A stretch of 64,000 nucleotides of DNA from JAYUJH01 sp043765375 (lineage in GTDB: Bacteria; Pseudomonadota; Alphaproteobacteria; Rickettsiales; UBA998). The notes below the pieces were generated by a model. The model did not search any database and was not told the origin of the DNA. It worked only from the letters and a program-made list of their open reading frames with translations. Both the position numbers and the translations under genes were made by a program. Position 1 is the stretch's first letter; each line of letters begins with the position of its first letter. Shown here in pieces: positions 8,758 through 18,065 of this stretch. Where the stretch lies: positions 1 to 64,000 of the forward strand of contig JAYUJH010000032.1 of NCBI GenBank assembly GCA_043765375.1, in the 5' to 3' direction.

Positions 8758-9818
8758 TGCTAGATATCATCTCAAACCCCCCAATTCAATTTTTCTTACT
8801 CGCAGTTTTCGCAGGACTATTGCGCTCTGATTTAGAGATTCCCGAGCAGGTAACCAAAGCAATGTCAATGTATCTGATGATTGCAATTGGCCTAAAAGGT
8901 GGGATTGCCCTGAAAGCCGCTCCGCTTGATTCGCTTGCAAATATTTGGGTGATATTCGTGATGGCGGTGTTGCTTAGTTTTCTGCTACCATTTATTGGCT
9001 ACGGAATATTGCGACAAATCACTAAATTAAGCCGTTTAGATTCCGCCGCCGTTGCTGCGCATTATGGTTCAGTTAGTGTGGTGACTTTCAGTTTCGCTGT
9101 TAATTTTTTAGAAGGAAAAGGACTTGATTATCAAGGTTATATCGTCACATTAATGGCGTTGATGGAAGCCCCCGCAATTTTATCCGCAATTTTATTGGCG
9201 AGAGATGCGGGAGATGATAAGGTTCGTCATGAAAATCATAACTCAAATCTCAACAACTTAAATAATAGTAACTCATATAATATTAACTCAAATGATGGGG
9301 CGAATGAAACTCTTCACAAAAACGCCTCGCAAAACAAAACACATATCTTGCGTGATGCGTTATTTAACAGTTCGGTAGTGTTGTTGGTGGGTAGCATGGT
9401 GATTGGATTTTGTTCTGATGAAGCGAAAATGCAACCAATTGCGCCATATTTAATCAAACCATTTTATGCTGTATTATGCGTATTTTTGCTAGAATTAGGG
9501 CTGATTTCTGCCAAACAATTGCATAATTTGCGTAGTTTCCCCAAAGGATTAGTGCTATTTGCACTGATAATGCCACTAATTGGGGCAAGCATTGCGTGCG
9601 GAATTGCACAAGCTGTGGGGCTTGGGTTTGCTGAAGCATTTTTGTTCACGGTGCTGGGGGCGAGTGCGTCATATATCGCTGTTCCCGCCGCAATGAAACT
9701 CGCTTTACCCAATGCAAATGCGGTTTATTATGTCACATCATCATTGGTTATCACGTTTCCGTTTAACTTAATTATCGGTGTGCCGTTATATTACAATTTA
9801 GTTAAATCATTATTTTAA
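8757..9818 (+). CDS. Sodium-dependent bicarbonate transporter (SbtA) family permease
   Basis: This 353-residue integral membrane protein has about ten hydrophobic segments in two halves. It matches the SbtA-like (former DUF897) family, with the phrases AIGLKGGIALK, HYGSVSVVTFSFAV and LGASASYIAVPAAMKLALP. Cyanobacterial SbtA is a Na+/bicarbonate symporter; substrate in other bacteria is mostly untested. The central cytoplasmic loop (about residues 155-195) is very Asn/Ser-rich, a low-complexity insertion. The start overlaps the TadD-like stop by one base. No SbtB-type PII partner is nearby. Confidence 0.85.
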   Translation: MLDIISNPPIQFFLLAVFAGLLRSDLEIPEQVTKAMSMYLMIAIGLKGGIALKAAPLDSLANIWVIFVMAVLLSFLLPFIGYGILRQITKLSRLDSAAVAAHYGSVSVVTFSFAVNFLEGKGLDYQGYIVTLMALMEAPAILSAILLARDAGDDKVRHENHNSNLNNLNNSNSYNINSNDGANETLHKNASQNKTHILRDALFNSSVVLLVGSMVIGFCSDEAKMQPIAPYLIKPFYAVLCVFLLELGLISAKQLHNLRSFPKGLVLFALIMPLIGASIACGIAQAVGLGFAEAFLFTVLGASASYIAVPAAMKLALPNANAVYYVTSSLVITFPFNLIIGVPLYYNLVKSLF

Positions 9819-9838
9819 CATATTTTTGAGGTTTTTTT

Positions 9839-10621
9839 ATGTTGCAAGGCAAAGTCGCAATTATTACGGGTTCAACGGGTGGAATTGGTAAAGGAATTGC
9901 GGAAGCACTTGCCAAAATAGGCGCAAATATCATGCTGAATGGCTTAACGCAATCAGGTGAAGGCGCAGCAATTGCTGAAGAAATGGCGAAGCGAACTGGC
10001 GCAAAAGTTGCTTTTCACCCTGCTAATATGACCAAACCAGATGAAATTGCCGATTTAATCGCAACCACTAAACAACAATTTGGTGCTGTGGATATTTTGG
10101 TAAATAATGCCGGAATCCAACATGTTGCCCCAATTGAGGAGTTCCCGCCTGAAAAATGGGACGCTATTATTGCGATTAACCTAACCTCCGCTTTTCATAC
10201 AACTCGTCACGCCGTGCCGTTAATGCGTGCGTCAGGTTATGGTCGCATCATTAATATTGCATCTGCTCATGCGTTGGTTGCTTCACCGTTCAAATCCGCT
10301 TATGTCACGGCGAAACATGGATTGGCGGGCTTAACTAAAACGGTAGCATTGGAGGTGGCAGAGGCTGGAATCACGGTTAATGCAATCTGCCCTGGGTATG
10401 TTTGGACGCCGTTGGTGGAAGGGCAAGTGGCGGATACTGCCAAAGCTCGTGGAATTACGCCCGAAGAGGTGATTAATAACGTGTTGTTGAAAGCGCAACC
10501 AACCAAACAATTCACCACGATTGAACAAATAGGAGAATTGGCGATTTTTCTATGCTCGCCAGCTGCTAATAATATCACGGGGACGATTTTGCCTGTTGAT
10601 GGTGGTTGGACTTGTCAATAA
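9839..10621 (+). CDS. bdhA: D-beta-hydroxybutyrate dehydrogenase (SDR family)
   Basis: This 260-residue short-chain dehydrogenase has the cofactor motif TGSTGGIGKG near residue 10, NNAG near residue 91, the catalytic Ser and the YVTAK active-site Tyr/Lys. The segment GYVWTPLVEGQ, the following AKARGITPEEV and the ending LPVDGGWTCQ are characteristic of 3-hydroxybutyrate dehydrogenase, which interconverts 3-hydroxybutyrate and acetoacetate with NAD. This links to ketone-body or polyhydroxybutyrate use, though no PHB gene is seen here. A GAGG ribosome site lies before the ATG. The 3' end overlaps rlmH. Confidence 0.87.
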   Translation: MLQGKVAIITGSTGGIGKGIAEALAKIGANIMLNGLTQSGEGAAIAEEMAKRTGAKVAFHPANMTKPDEIADLIATTKQQFGAVDILVNNAGIQHVAPIEEFPPEKWDAIIAINLTSAFHTTRHAVPLMRASGYGRIINIASAHALVASPFKSAYVTAKHGLAGLTKTVALEVAEAGITVNAICPGYVWTPLVEGQVADTAKARGITPEEVINNVLLKAQPTKQFTTIEQIGELAIFLCSPAANNITGTILPVDGGWTCQ

Positions 10622-11085
10622 ACGTTAATATTATCACGATTGGTAAATGGAAAGGCGGCGGGGCAGAGCGAGAATTATATGATAATTATGTTAAGCGTAG
10701 CCCGTGGCAAATTAGCTTGCATGAATTATCACCATTACCAAAATTGCAAGCGCAAGCCCGCCGCACTAAAGAAACAGAATTAATGCTTGAATATGCTAAA
10801 GGGCAAATGTGCGAGAAAATGTTCGCCCTTGATGAGAGGGGTAAAAATCATAGCAGCGTTGAATTCGCAACGAAATTACAGGATTTATGCGAAAGTGGAG
10901 TAAAAAAATGTGCATTCCTAATTGGTGGCGATGTGGGAATGGATCTTGAATCACTGCCAACTAATGCTAATATTTTTTGTTTTGGCAATATGGTATGGCC
11001 GCATTTGCTGGTGCGGGTGATGCTTGCTGAACAGATTTATCGTGCGCAAACTATTATCAGCAACCACCCATATCACCGAACTTGA
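10606..11085 (+). CDS. rlmH: 23S rRNA (pseudouridine-1915-N3)-methyltransferase RlmH
   Basis: This protein of about 157-159 residues belongs to the SPOUT (knotted) RlmH family. It begins with the IITIGKWKGGGAERELYDNY strand-helix, has the SAM-binding loop FLIGGDVGM, and ends with NHPYHRT, close to the invariant YHR end. RlmH methylates pseudouridine 1915 in helix 69 of 23S rRNA. No ATG is available: TTG at 10606 or TTG at 10612 must be used, both inside the end of bdhA, so translation is probably coupled. The family-like sequence starts just after either codon. Confidence 0.92.
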   Translation: MDLSINVNIITIGKWKGGGAERELYDNYVKRSPWQISLHELSPLPKLQAQARRTKETELMLEYAKGQMCEKMFALDERGKNHSSVEFATKLQDLCESGVKKCAFLIGGDVGMDLESLPTNANIFCFGNMVWPHLLVRVMLAEQIYRAQTIISNHPYHRT

Positions 11086-11119
11086 GGGATTTTAATCTTG
11101 ATGGATTTGATGGTGATGA

Positions 11120-11380
11120 TTATATATCAAAACCATATCTCTCTTTAAGCATTTTTTTGACATCATCGCTTGGTTCTTCACCATAATTGGAGGCAACAAC
11201 TTTGCCATAATCTTCCAAATCCAACGTTTCAGTGGATTCCAACGCCGACATAAACGCTTTTTCGCGCGAAGGCTCAATCAATACAAAATAATAAGCCCAG
11301 CGTCCTGTGGAATCCTTAGCTTTTAGTTTGTGAATTAAATGACCTTTTTTAGCAATGATTTTGTCAGCAAATGAACCCAT
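11120..11380 (-). CDS. Small conserved protein of unknown function
   Basis: This 86-residue protein has no assigned function that I recognise. It is acidic overall with a basic N-terminal third (KIIAKKGHLIHKLKAK), an aromatic strand WAYYFVLIEP and a C-terminal YGEEPSDDVKKMLKERYGF helix. The sequence looks like a single alpha/beta domain of about 80 residues and has the feel of a small protein shared among alphaproteobacteria. An AAGGAAAAT ribosome site precedes the ATG. It lies 34 bp from the convergent rlmH. No signal peptide or membrane segment is present. Confidence 0.72.
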   Translation of the reverse strand: MGSFADKIIAKKGHLIHKLKAKDSTGRWAYYFVLIEPSREKAFMSALESTETLDLEDYGKVVASNYGEEPSDDVKKMLKERYGFDI

Positions 11381-11461
11381 AATTTTCCTTATAACTCTAT
11401 AAATTAGAAAATATAATACTCAAATCATTATATTTTAGCTAGTAAAAAATCACGCTAAACA

Positions 11462-12382
11462 TTAGCTTTTCAAACGCAATGAAAAACGGCTCGCATGAGT
11501 GGCAAGCCCATATACGGCAATCATCAATAATGCGGTTGCATTAAACAATAATAACGCAATATAAAATAAGGTGAACCATATTTTTTTGTCCCGAGTGAAC
11601 TGCAAGGTGAAATGAATATGCGAAAGACCTGAATATAAATATGGGGTTAGCAAAATCAACAACGCACATTCCCCCGCTTGCGCAATTTTCCCCTCTCCAA
11701 TTATGGCGATTAATGCGGCAGCTAACCCAATCACTAACATGATATCTGGCGGAGTGCTGGGTGAAGCGAAGCGCAAAACTGGACGGCGAATTGCATTGAA
11801 ACGGCGCAAATAACCATGAAGCAAAAAAATCACCAACATGATGTTAAGCAAGTTCAAGCAAAAATCCAGCCCAACGAGCAAATGAACATATTTCACTAGC
11901 GTTTTTAACTGCAATTCATCGGCAGAAATCTGAATAATTTTCACCATTGGCGCACTCATATTTTCATATAACGCCCCTTGAGTGATAATCACCATCGCAT
12001 AGAAGATTGCACCATATAAGCACACATAACTCACCGCATAACATGGGGGTGACCATATTAATTGCACATTATTAAGAGCGGGGTTAGCACGAAAAGCTGC
12101 CATCATTAAGCAACGAATAAACAAGTTTAACGGAATAATTTGCGTCACAATGATGATGATTGCGTCTTGCCATGGCAATAGCAATAATAATGCGGGTATG
12201 GCAACAGCCATTGCTGCATTCAAGCCAGATCTGCCATAACTTAACCCCGCAAAAGCCAACCCAAAATGAGGTAAAAAAATCGCCGTAACACCATATATTA
12301 GCTTATAATATAAAAGCGTGTGCAATAATGCTGAGGCTGCTCCACCTGCTAATGCGTATATTGGGATAACTATTTTAAGCAT
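11462..12382 (-). CDS. DUF2232 family membrane protein
   Basis: This 306-residue hydrophobic protein has about eight predicted membrane segments and no soluble domain. It resembles the DUF2232 (YybS-like) membrane family as it occurs in alphaproteobacteria; function is unknown. Its ATG follows the gyrB stop with no intervening base (TAAATG), so it should be co-translated with gyrB. The C-terminal tail is short and basic (RFSLRLKS). Confidence 0.75.
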   Translation of the reverse strand: MLKIVIPIYALAGGAASALLHTLLYYKLIYGVTAIFLPHFGLAFAGLSYGRSGLNAAMAVAIPALLLLLPWQDAIIIIVTQIIPLNLFIRCLMMAAFRANPALNNVQLIWSPPCYAVSYVCLYGAIFYAMVIITQGALYENMSAPMVKIIQISADELQLKTLVKYVHLLVGLDFCLNLLNIMLVIFLLHGYLRRFNAIRRPVLRFASPSTPPDIMLVIGLAAALIAIIGEGKIAQAGECALLILLTPYLYSGLSHIHFTLQFTRDKKIWFTLFYIALLLFNATALLMIAVYGLATHASRFSLRLKS

Positions 12383-14866
12383 TTATATATCTAAGTTCTG
12401 CACATTTAGGGCGTTTTCTTGAATAAATTGACGGCGTGGCTCAACTATATCACCCATCAACACGGAAAAAGCCTCATCAGCAGAATCAGAATGCTCAACT
12501 TTAACTTGCAATAATGTCCGATATTGTGGATCTAGGGTAGTATCCCAAAGTTGATCTGCATTCATTTCACCAAGCCCCTTAAAGCGTTGCACAGAAAACC
12601 CTTTGCGCCCAATTTCTATTAATGATTGATAAAACTCATAAGGCGAAGATTGGCTCAATTCAACGCCTTTGCGGGTGAAAATAATACTTTTGGCGAAATA
12701 TTCCTGCACAATGTTGCTCATTTCACCGAGAGTTCGCCCTTCACGGCTGGCAAGCAAGGTTGCGTTAATTTCATATTTTTCTTCAACGCCTCGCAACATA
12801 CGGCGGGCGATAATTTCATCTTGCGAATGCACAACCTCCCATTTATCATGCTCCAAACTCTCATTGAGATATGTTTGCATATTAGCGCAAGCAGCTTCAT
12901 TCCAAAATGATGCACCACCAAATATTTGCGCCCTGAGTGCAGCTTCCGCCACATTAATTGGAATGCGACGTGAAATAGCGGTTAAACTCGCAGAAACATT
13001 ACGCATTTGCACAATAAACGAACGCAAATCTTCACCGCTCAAAGTTTTGCCGTCATGTAGCTTGATTTGTGCATCTTCCATGGCGGATTGCTCAAGATAA
13101 TTAGTTAATTCTTTATCATCTTTGAGATATGCTTCACTATTGCCCCGCTTGACTTTATATAAAGGTGGCTGGGCGATATATAAATATCCGCCTTCAATCA
13201 ATTCTGGCATTTGACGAAAGAAAAATGTTAGCAACAAGGTGCGAATATGCGCTCCGTCCACGTCCGCATCTGTCATGATAACGATTTTATGATAACGCAA
13301 TTTTTCAGGCTTAAAATCTTCCCGCCCAATGCTTGTGCCAAGTGCGGTGATTAATGTGCCAATCTCTTGGCTAGATAGCATTTTGTCAAACCTTGCCCGT
13401 TCCACATTAAGAATCTTCCCACGCAGTGGCAATATCGCTTGAAACTTACGATCTCGCCCTTGCTTGGCAGAACCACCCGCTGAATCTCCCTCAACTAGAA
13501 ATAATTCCGCTTTAGCAGGGTCACGCTCCTGACAATCTGCTAATTTTCCAGGCAAATTAGATATTTCAAGCGAGCTTTTGCGCCTTGTTAATTCACGAGC
13601 TTTGCGGGCAGCCTCACGAGCAATCGCCGCTTCAGCAATTTTACCAACAATATTTCTCGCCTCAACAGGGTGTTCTTCAAACCACTGGGATAATTTCTCG
13701 CCAAATAACGCTTCAACGACGGTGCGAACCTCTGATGAAACCAACTTATCCTTGGTTTGTGATGAAAATTTAGGGTCTGGAACTTTGACTGAAAGCACAC
13801 ATGTTAAACCCTCACGAGCATCATCACCTGAGAGTGCAACTTTATGCTTTTTAGTTAAACCTGAATCATTAGCATATGAGTTAATCGTGCGAGTAAGCGC
13901 ACTTCTGAACCCAATTAAATGCGCTCCACCATCACGTTGACGGATATTATTAGTGAAACATAACACATTTTCATGATAACTATCATTCCATTGCAGGGCA
14001 ATTTCAACGCCGATTTCATCTTTTTCACCCACCACCATAATAGTTGAATGCACCGCTTGCTTATTGCGATCCAAATATTCAACATATGCCTTAGTTCCGC
14101 CTTCATAATAAAGCTCAATTTCATTAGCGGGCTTAGTGCGAAAATCACCAAGCAATATGCGAGTTCCCGAGTTCAAAAAAGCAAGTTCCCGCAAGCGATG
14201 CTCCAAAGTTGCAAAATCAAACTCAGTGAATGCAAATGTTGCAGGCGATGGTAGGAAGGTAACTTCTGTGCCTTTTTTGCCGTTTGCATCACCAACAACG
14301 CGCAAATGCTCAACTGTATCACCATTTTCAAAGCGAGCGAAATGCTCCTTACCCTCACGCCAAATGCGCAACTCCAAAAAAGTTGAAAGCGCATTGACAA
14401 CAGATACCCCAACGCCATGCAACCCACCTGAAACTTTATATGAATTGGAATCAAACTTACCACCAGCGTGGAGTTGCGTCATAATCACTTCGGCAGCTGA
14501 AACTCCTTCTTCCTCATGAATACCAACGGGAATCCCCCGTCCATTATCAGATACTGTGCATGAACCATCAGCATTTAGGCGCACTTGCACAAGGTCACAA
14601 TGCCCAGCGAGTGATTCATCTATAGCATTATCAACCGCCTCATAAACCATGTGATGCAAACCAGAGCCGTCGTCAGTATCACCAATATACATTCCAGGGC
14701 GTTTACGAACAGCCTCCAACCCTTTGAGAACTTTGATGGAATCTGCACCATAATCCTGCTCATCATAACCTTCTTTATCATATGGTTTGATAATCGGCTC
14801 GGATATATCGGATAAATCTTGTTCATCTATAGCTATTATATCTGATGTTTGTGCCGTTGCATTCAT
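12383..14866 (-). CDS. gyrB: DNA gyrase subunit B
   Basis: This 827-residue type IIA topoisomerase ATPase subunit has GHKL motifs (EAVDNAIDES, DNGRGIPVG, GLHGVGVSVVNALS), the transducer, and the TOPRIM motifs EGDSAGGSAKQGRDR and DADVDGAHIRTLLL. The end carries the family phrase QRFKGLGEMNADQLW, which supports GyrB over ParE. With GyrA it introduces negative supercoils. It has a 60-residue N-terminal lead before the ATPase core, somewhat longer than in E. coli. The downstream DUF2232 gene starts directly at its stop codon. Confidence 0.97.
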   Translation of the reverse strand: MNATAQTSDIIAIDEQDLSDISEPIIKPYDKEGYDEQDYGADSIKVLKGLEAVRKRPGMYIGDTDDGSGLHHMVYEAVDNAIDESLAGHCDLVQVRLNADGSCTVSDNGRGIPVGIHEEEGVSAAEVIMTQLHAGGKFDSNSYKVSGGLHGVGVSVVNALSTFLELRIWREGKEHFARFENGDTVEHLRVVGDANGKKGTEVTFLPSPATFAFTEFDFATLEHRLRELAFLNSGTRILLGDFRTKPANEIELYYEGGTKAYVEYLDRNKQAVHSTIMVVGEKDEIGVEIALQWNDSYHENVLCFTNNIRQRDGGAHLIGFRSALTRTINSYANDSGLTKKHKVALSGDDAREGLTCVLSVKVPDPKFSSQTKDKLVSSEVRTVVEALFGEKLSQWFEEHPVEARNIVGKIAEAAIAREAARKARELTRRKSSLEISNLPGKLADCQERDPAKAELFLVEGDSAGGSAKQGRDRKFQAILPLRGKILNVERARFDKMLSSQEIGTLITALGTSIGREDFKPEKLRYHKIVIMTDADVDGAHIRTLLLTFFFRQMPELIEGGYLYIAQPPLYKVKRGNSEAYLKDDKELTNYLEQSAMEDAQIKLHDGKTLSGEDLRSFIVQMRNVSASLTAISRRIPINVAEAALRAQIFGGASFWNEAACANMQTYLNESLEHDKWEVVHSQDEIIARRMLRGVEEKYEINATLLASREGRTLGEMSNIVQEYFAKSIIFTRKGVELSQSSPYEFYQSLIEIGRKGFSVQRFKGLGEMNADQLWDTTLDPQYRTLLQVKVEHSDSADEAFSVLMGDIVEPRRQFIQENALNVQNLDI

Positions 14867-14937
14867 GGGTTTATTTCCTACAATTTAATCCATATCAATA
14901 AAGGATTTATAAAAAAATTACCATCAAAAACTGCAAT

Positions 14938-16023
14938 TCATTCCGATAAGAATAAATCCAAATTTTCCATAAAATCATTAATTTCTAAGAAATAATTAGA
15001 ATAGACTTTCTTCAAATGCTTTGTATCTGCTTTAACTAATACGGCATCAACAAACCCATGTGGGTCGTGATCCCTCTCCATTTGCTCAATCATTTTGTGA
15101 AAAAAAATGGCTTTATCTTCAGAGCCTTCATGAGGAAATACTTCTATTCTAGGCTTTTCGTCAACTTGATTGTAAAAAATTAGTGACACGAACTTAATTT
15201 TGCCTGTTTGGTTATATGTAAGAGAAACTGATTGTATGGCTTGTAATTTAGGTAAAATAGAATATTGATTTTCAAGAGATACTAGGCTATTTTTAATTTC
15301 AGTTTTGCTATAATTTTCATAAGCAGCAGGCAAAGGAAGGTTTTCCATGCATGCAAATGCGGTGCTTGCGGCTAGAAAAAATTCATTCCACATTTTGCTA
15401 CCATCACCAGTTTTTATTGACTCCCCATAAAACATACCAACAGATTCAACCGCTGTTGCCCAATAATGCTGCAATAAAGTTCGCAACTGAAGTTCAATTT
15501 TTAATCCCTTCAATTGCTCTGGGGCTTTTTGTGAAAGTGCCTCGCAAACATAGTGAATGCCTCTATAGCCAGATTCTTTAGGGCTTTGAATATAGTTATT
15601 TCTTAAAGTGATTATGTGCTTTGATTTGCTTTGTTCCAATTTATTTACAAACGCATCTATTTGCTCAATATTTTCTAAGATTATCCTAATTCCCCCTATA
15701 TCTTGAAAACTATCTAATTTTCCACTTATTCTGCGTAACTTATTTGAAATTGTTGCAATTTTTTTTAGTCTTTGACCAATCATAGATTGATCTTTATATC
15801 CCAACTCACGCAAATTATCCCTAAAAAACTTCTGAAGCGTATTTATTGGGTAAAGATGCAAATACCGCCAATATTGCACTAAAGTTTGCGCATCTTCCAA
15901 CTGTTTTTTTTGCTGTTGATCCAAATCCCTTTGAAAATAATAATCTCTCAGAATGCTGCCTGCCCGCCTTATTTCCCCCTTACTGAAAGGTTGTATTATT
16001 AAGTTTTTATATGATTTAATCAT
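14938..16023 (-). CDS. RelA/SpoT-domain protein (possible stand-alone alarmone synthetase)
   Basis: From the ATG at 16023 this protein has about 361 residues; an upstream ATG at 16116 would add 31 poorly coding residues. The RelA/SpoT nucleotidyltransferase core shows a basic RLKKIATISNKLRR helix, DIGGIRII (catalytic Asp), GYRGIHYVCE and IELQLRT (catalytic Glu) followed by HYWA. No HD hydrolase, TGS or ACT domain is present. About 150 C-terminal residues are unassigned. The core residues suggest (p)ppGpp-type pyrophosphotransfer, but some members of this fold are toxins that modify tRNA. The gene is divergent from the PAS gene; no antitoxin-like partner is adjacent. Confidence 0.78.
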   Translation of the reverse strand: MIKSYKNLIIQPFSKGEIRRAGSILRDYYFQRDLDQQQKKQLEDAQTLVQYWRYLHLYPINTLQKFFRDNLRELGYKDQSMIGQRLKKIATISNKLRRISGKLDSFQDIGGIRIILENIEQIDAFVNKLEQSKSKHIITLRNNYIQSPKESGYRGIHYVCEALSQKAPEQLKGLKIELQLRTLLQHYWATAVESVGMFYGESIKTGDGSKMWNEFFLAASTAFACMENLPLPAAYENYSKTEIKNSLVSLENQYSILPKLQAIQSVSLTYNQTGKIKFVSLIFYNQVDEKPRIEVFPHEGSEDKAIFFHKMIEQMERDHDPHGFVDAVLVKADTKHLKKVYSNYFLEINDFMENLDLFLSE

Positions 16024-16136
16024 GATATGTTTTAGTAATTGATTTGTGATATTTTTGCAAGTTATATATGGTTTATTGCAGTTGGGTTTGATATAGTCTA
16101 TGATATAGCAAATCAATCATTCACCCAAAGTTTTAT

Positions 16137-16580
16137 ATGTTAGAAAATCGTTTATCCGTGCGTTTGAGCAATATATGGGAGAAATTGGCAGAATTAAACC
16201 CGCCGCCAATGTTTGCCCAGTTCAACATAGCCCCGATTTCTGATATTTGGCAACAATGCGCCACTTTGAAAATTGAACCAAATATTGGCGATGGCAATTA
16301 TTGTTTTACCTTGGATTTCATCGGTGATGTTGCAAAAAAATTACTGCCAAACATCACTCAAGGGCAACGCATCACCACCAAATCCATGAATATGCAGCTG
16401 AAAAAATATTTAGGCGATATTGCGGGCGTGATAACTGAGTGCAAAACATTGCTAAATAGCGGAACTATCGTTGGACAAAACAATAAGATAGTCAAATATC
16501 GCACTTGTTTGCTGCCTTTTACGGATAAAAATGCGCAAGTTGTTTATATTGTGGTTGGTTTTTCGTGGATTGAGTGTTAA
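16137..16580 (+). CDS. PAS-like domain protein
   Basis: This 147-residue soluble protein resembles the alphaproteobacterial PAS_5-type proteins. Family-like phrases are PPPMFAQFNIAPISDIW at the N-terminus and KYRTCLLPFTDKNAQVVYIV with a final GFSW strand. There is no attached kinase, cyclase or DNA-binding domain. Members of this group are abundant in alphaproteobacteria and usually uncharacterised; a sensory or adaptor role is only inferred. The gene is 49 bp before metC in the same direction and may share its transcript. Confidence 0.65.
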   Translation: MLENRLSVRLSNIWEKLAELNPPPMFAQFNIAPISDIWQQCATLKIEPNIGDGNYCFTLDFIGDVAKKLLPNITQGQRITTKSMNMQLKKYLGDIAGVITECKTLLNSGTIVGQNNKIVKYRTCLLPFTDKNAQVVYIVVGFSWIEC

Positions 16581-16629
16581 ATAAGGATTAACTATTAAAT
16601 ATTTATTTTGTTGCAAAGGTTATTCACAT

Positions 16630-17919
16630 ATGAGCAAAACTTCAAATAAAACTGTAAATGTTAATCTATCAACCAAACTCGCCACATTAGGGCGGGGACA
16701 CACAGGTTTTGGCTCGGTTAATGCACCTGTTTATCGGGCATCAACTATTTTATTTGCGGATTTTGAAGCATTCGCTGACGCATATTATGGGCGCAACCCC
16801 GTGAATTATGGCAGGCAAGGCAACCCTATCGTGTTTGAACTTGCATCGGCACTTAGTGCGTTAATTGACGCTGACAACACCATCGTCACATCATCGGGCT
16901 TGCTTGCCGTCACCATTTCGCTACTCGCATACGCTAAAACTGGGGATATTGTATTAATTCCTGATAATGTTTATGGCCCCACTAGAGCATTTGCTAATAA
17001 TATCTTAGCAAAAATGCAAATTGAAACTATATTTTATAATCCCGAAATCACCCCCACTGAATTGCAGGATTTGCTAACACAAAAACCAAATATCTCAGTG
17101 CTATATCTGGAATCCCCTGGGTCACTAACATTTGAAATGCAGGATATTAAAGGGCTATGCGCCGTTGCCAAACAACATTCTCATCAAGGGCGCAATTGCA
17201 TCACTATGTTGGATTATACATGGGCAACCCCGATTTTCATCAAGCCATTTGAGCTGGGGGTTGATGTGGCAATTCAAGCGGTGACAAAATATGTGGCGGG
17301 TCATTCTGATGTGGTGATGGGGGCGATTAGTTGCAAATCGCAACATCATGATGCGTTGCATAAAGCATCATATCAATTGGGTAATTATGCTAATGGTGAT
17401 GAATGTTTTCTTGCCCTGCGTGGAATGCGCACCATGGAATTACGCCTTAAGCAACAAATAGAAAACACGCATATCATTATCAAATGGTTGGAAAGCCGTC
17501 CAGAAATTGCGCAGATATTAACGCCAATTCATCAATCACACTCGGGGCATGAATTATGGAAACAAACAATGACGGGCGGTTGCTCGCTATTTGCAGTGAA
17601 GTTTGCAACTGGAACTACCCGCTGCCAAGTCGCCGCTTTTTGTGATGCACTAAATTATTTTGGTATGGGCTATTCATGGGGTGGATTTGAGAGCCTAATT
17701 GTGCCGTTCAAACCAGCAGAAATCCGCTCATCATCTGATAATCAAAGCGTAAGCAATGCTAAAGTAAGGCAATGGTTGACTGATGATTGGTGCATAAGAT
17801 TGCATATTGGATTGGAACAACCAAGTGATTTAATTGCTGATTTAACCACGGGTTTTGATGCAATGAATGCGGCAGGCGAGAAGTTACAAACGCCAAATCT
17901 CGCTATCGCAAGCTTGTAA
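16630..17919 (+). CDS. metC: Cystathionine beta-lyase (PLP-dependent)
   Basis: This 429-residue Cys/Met-metabolism PLP enzyme shows the tyrosine-containing YGRQGNP block, TSSGLLAVTISLL, LESPGSLTFE, DYTWATP and the PLP-lysine region VTKYVAGHSDVVMG. Cystathionine beta-lyase makes homocysteine, ammonia and pyruvate. The LESPGS and DYTWATP forms are typical of MetC rather than MetB or MetZ. An extra 15-20 N-terminal residues and a small C-terminal extension make it slightly longer than usual. A dispersed repeat with a possible bidirectional terminator follows. Confidence 0.88.
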   Translation: MSKTSNKTVNVNLSTKLATLGRGHTGFGSVNAPVYRASTILFADFEAFADAYYGRNPVNYGRQGNPIVFELASALSALIDADNTIVTSSGLLAVTISLLAYAKTGDIVLIPDNVYGPTRAFANNILAKMQIETIFYNPEITPTELQDLLTQKPNISVLYLESPGSLTFEMQDIKGLCAVAKQHSHQGRNCITMLDYTWATPIFIKPFELGVDVAIQAVTKYVAGHSDVVMGAISCKSQHHDALHKASYQLGNYANGDECFLALRGMRTMELRLKQQIENTHIIIKWLESRPEIAQILTPIHQSHSGHELWKQTMTGGCSLFAVKFATGTTRCQVAAFCDALNYFGMGYSWGGFESLIVPFKPAEIRSSSDNQSVSNAKVRQWLTDDWCIRLHIGLEQPSDLIADLTTGFDAMNAAGEKLQTPNLAIASL

Positions 17920-17957
17920 ATATAGCATATTAGTGCAATAATTACTTTATAATGCTT

Positions 17958-18065
17958 GTCATACCAGCACCCGAAGGGAGGCGTAGCAAAAAGCTGGTAT
18001 CCATAATTTTTGTTTTACAAAAAAATATCTAAAAATCTATGAACCTCAGCCTACGCTGGAGTGAC
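17958..18065. repeat. Dispersed GTCATACCAGC...GCTGGAGTGAC repeat, copy 1
   Basis: The element begins GTCATACCAGC and ends CGCTGGAGTGAC. Inside, ATACCAGC pairs with AGCTGGTAT about 25 bp later, followed by a T-rich run that could end the metC transcript. A second copy is at 25515-25593. This type of partly self-complementary repeat, with a 'GTCAT...TGAC' frame, is seen in many proteobacterial genomes. Its right end forms the last codons and stop of the minus-strand methyltransferase gene. Confidence 0.75.

Noticed and set aside
12669..13100. Plus-strand open frame of 143 codons inside gyrB
   Set aside because: It is antisense to a highly conserved gene and has no domain-like sequence or ribosome site.
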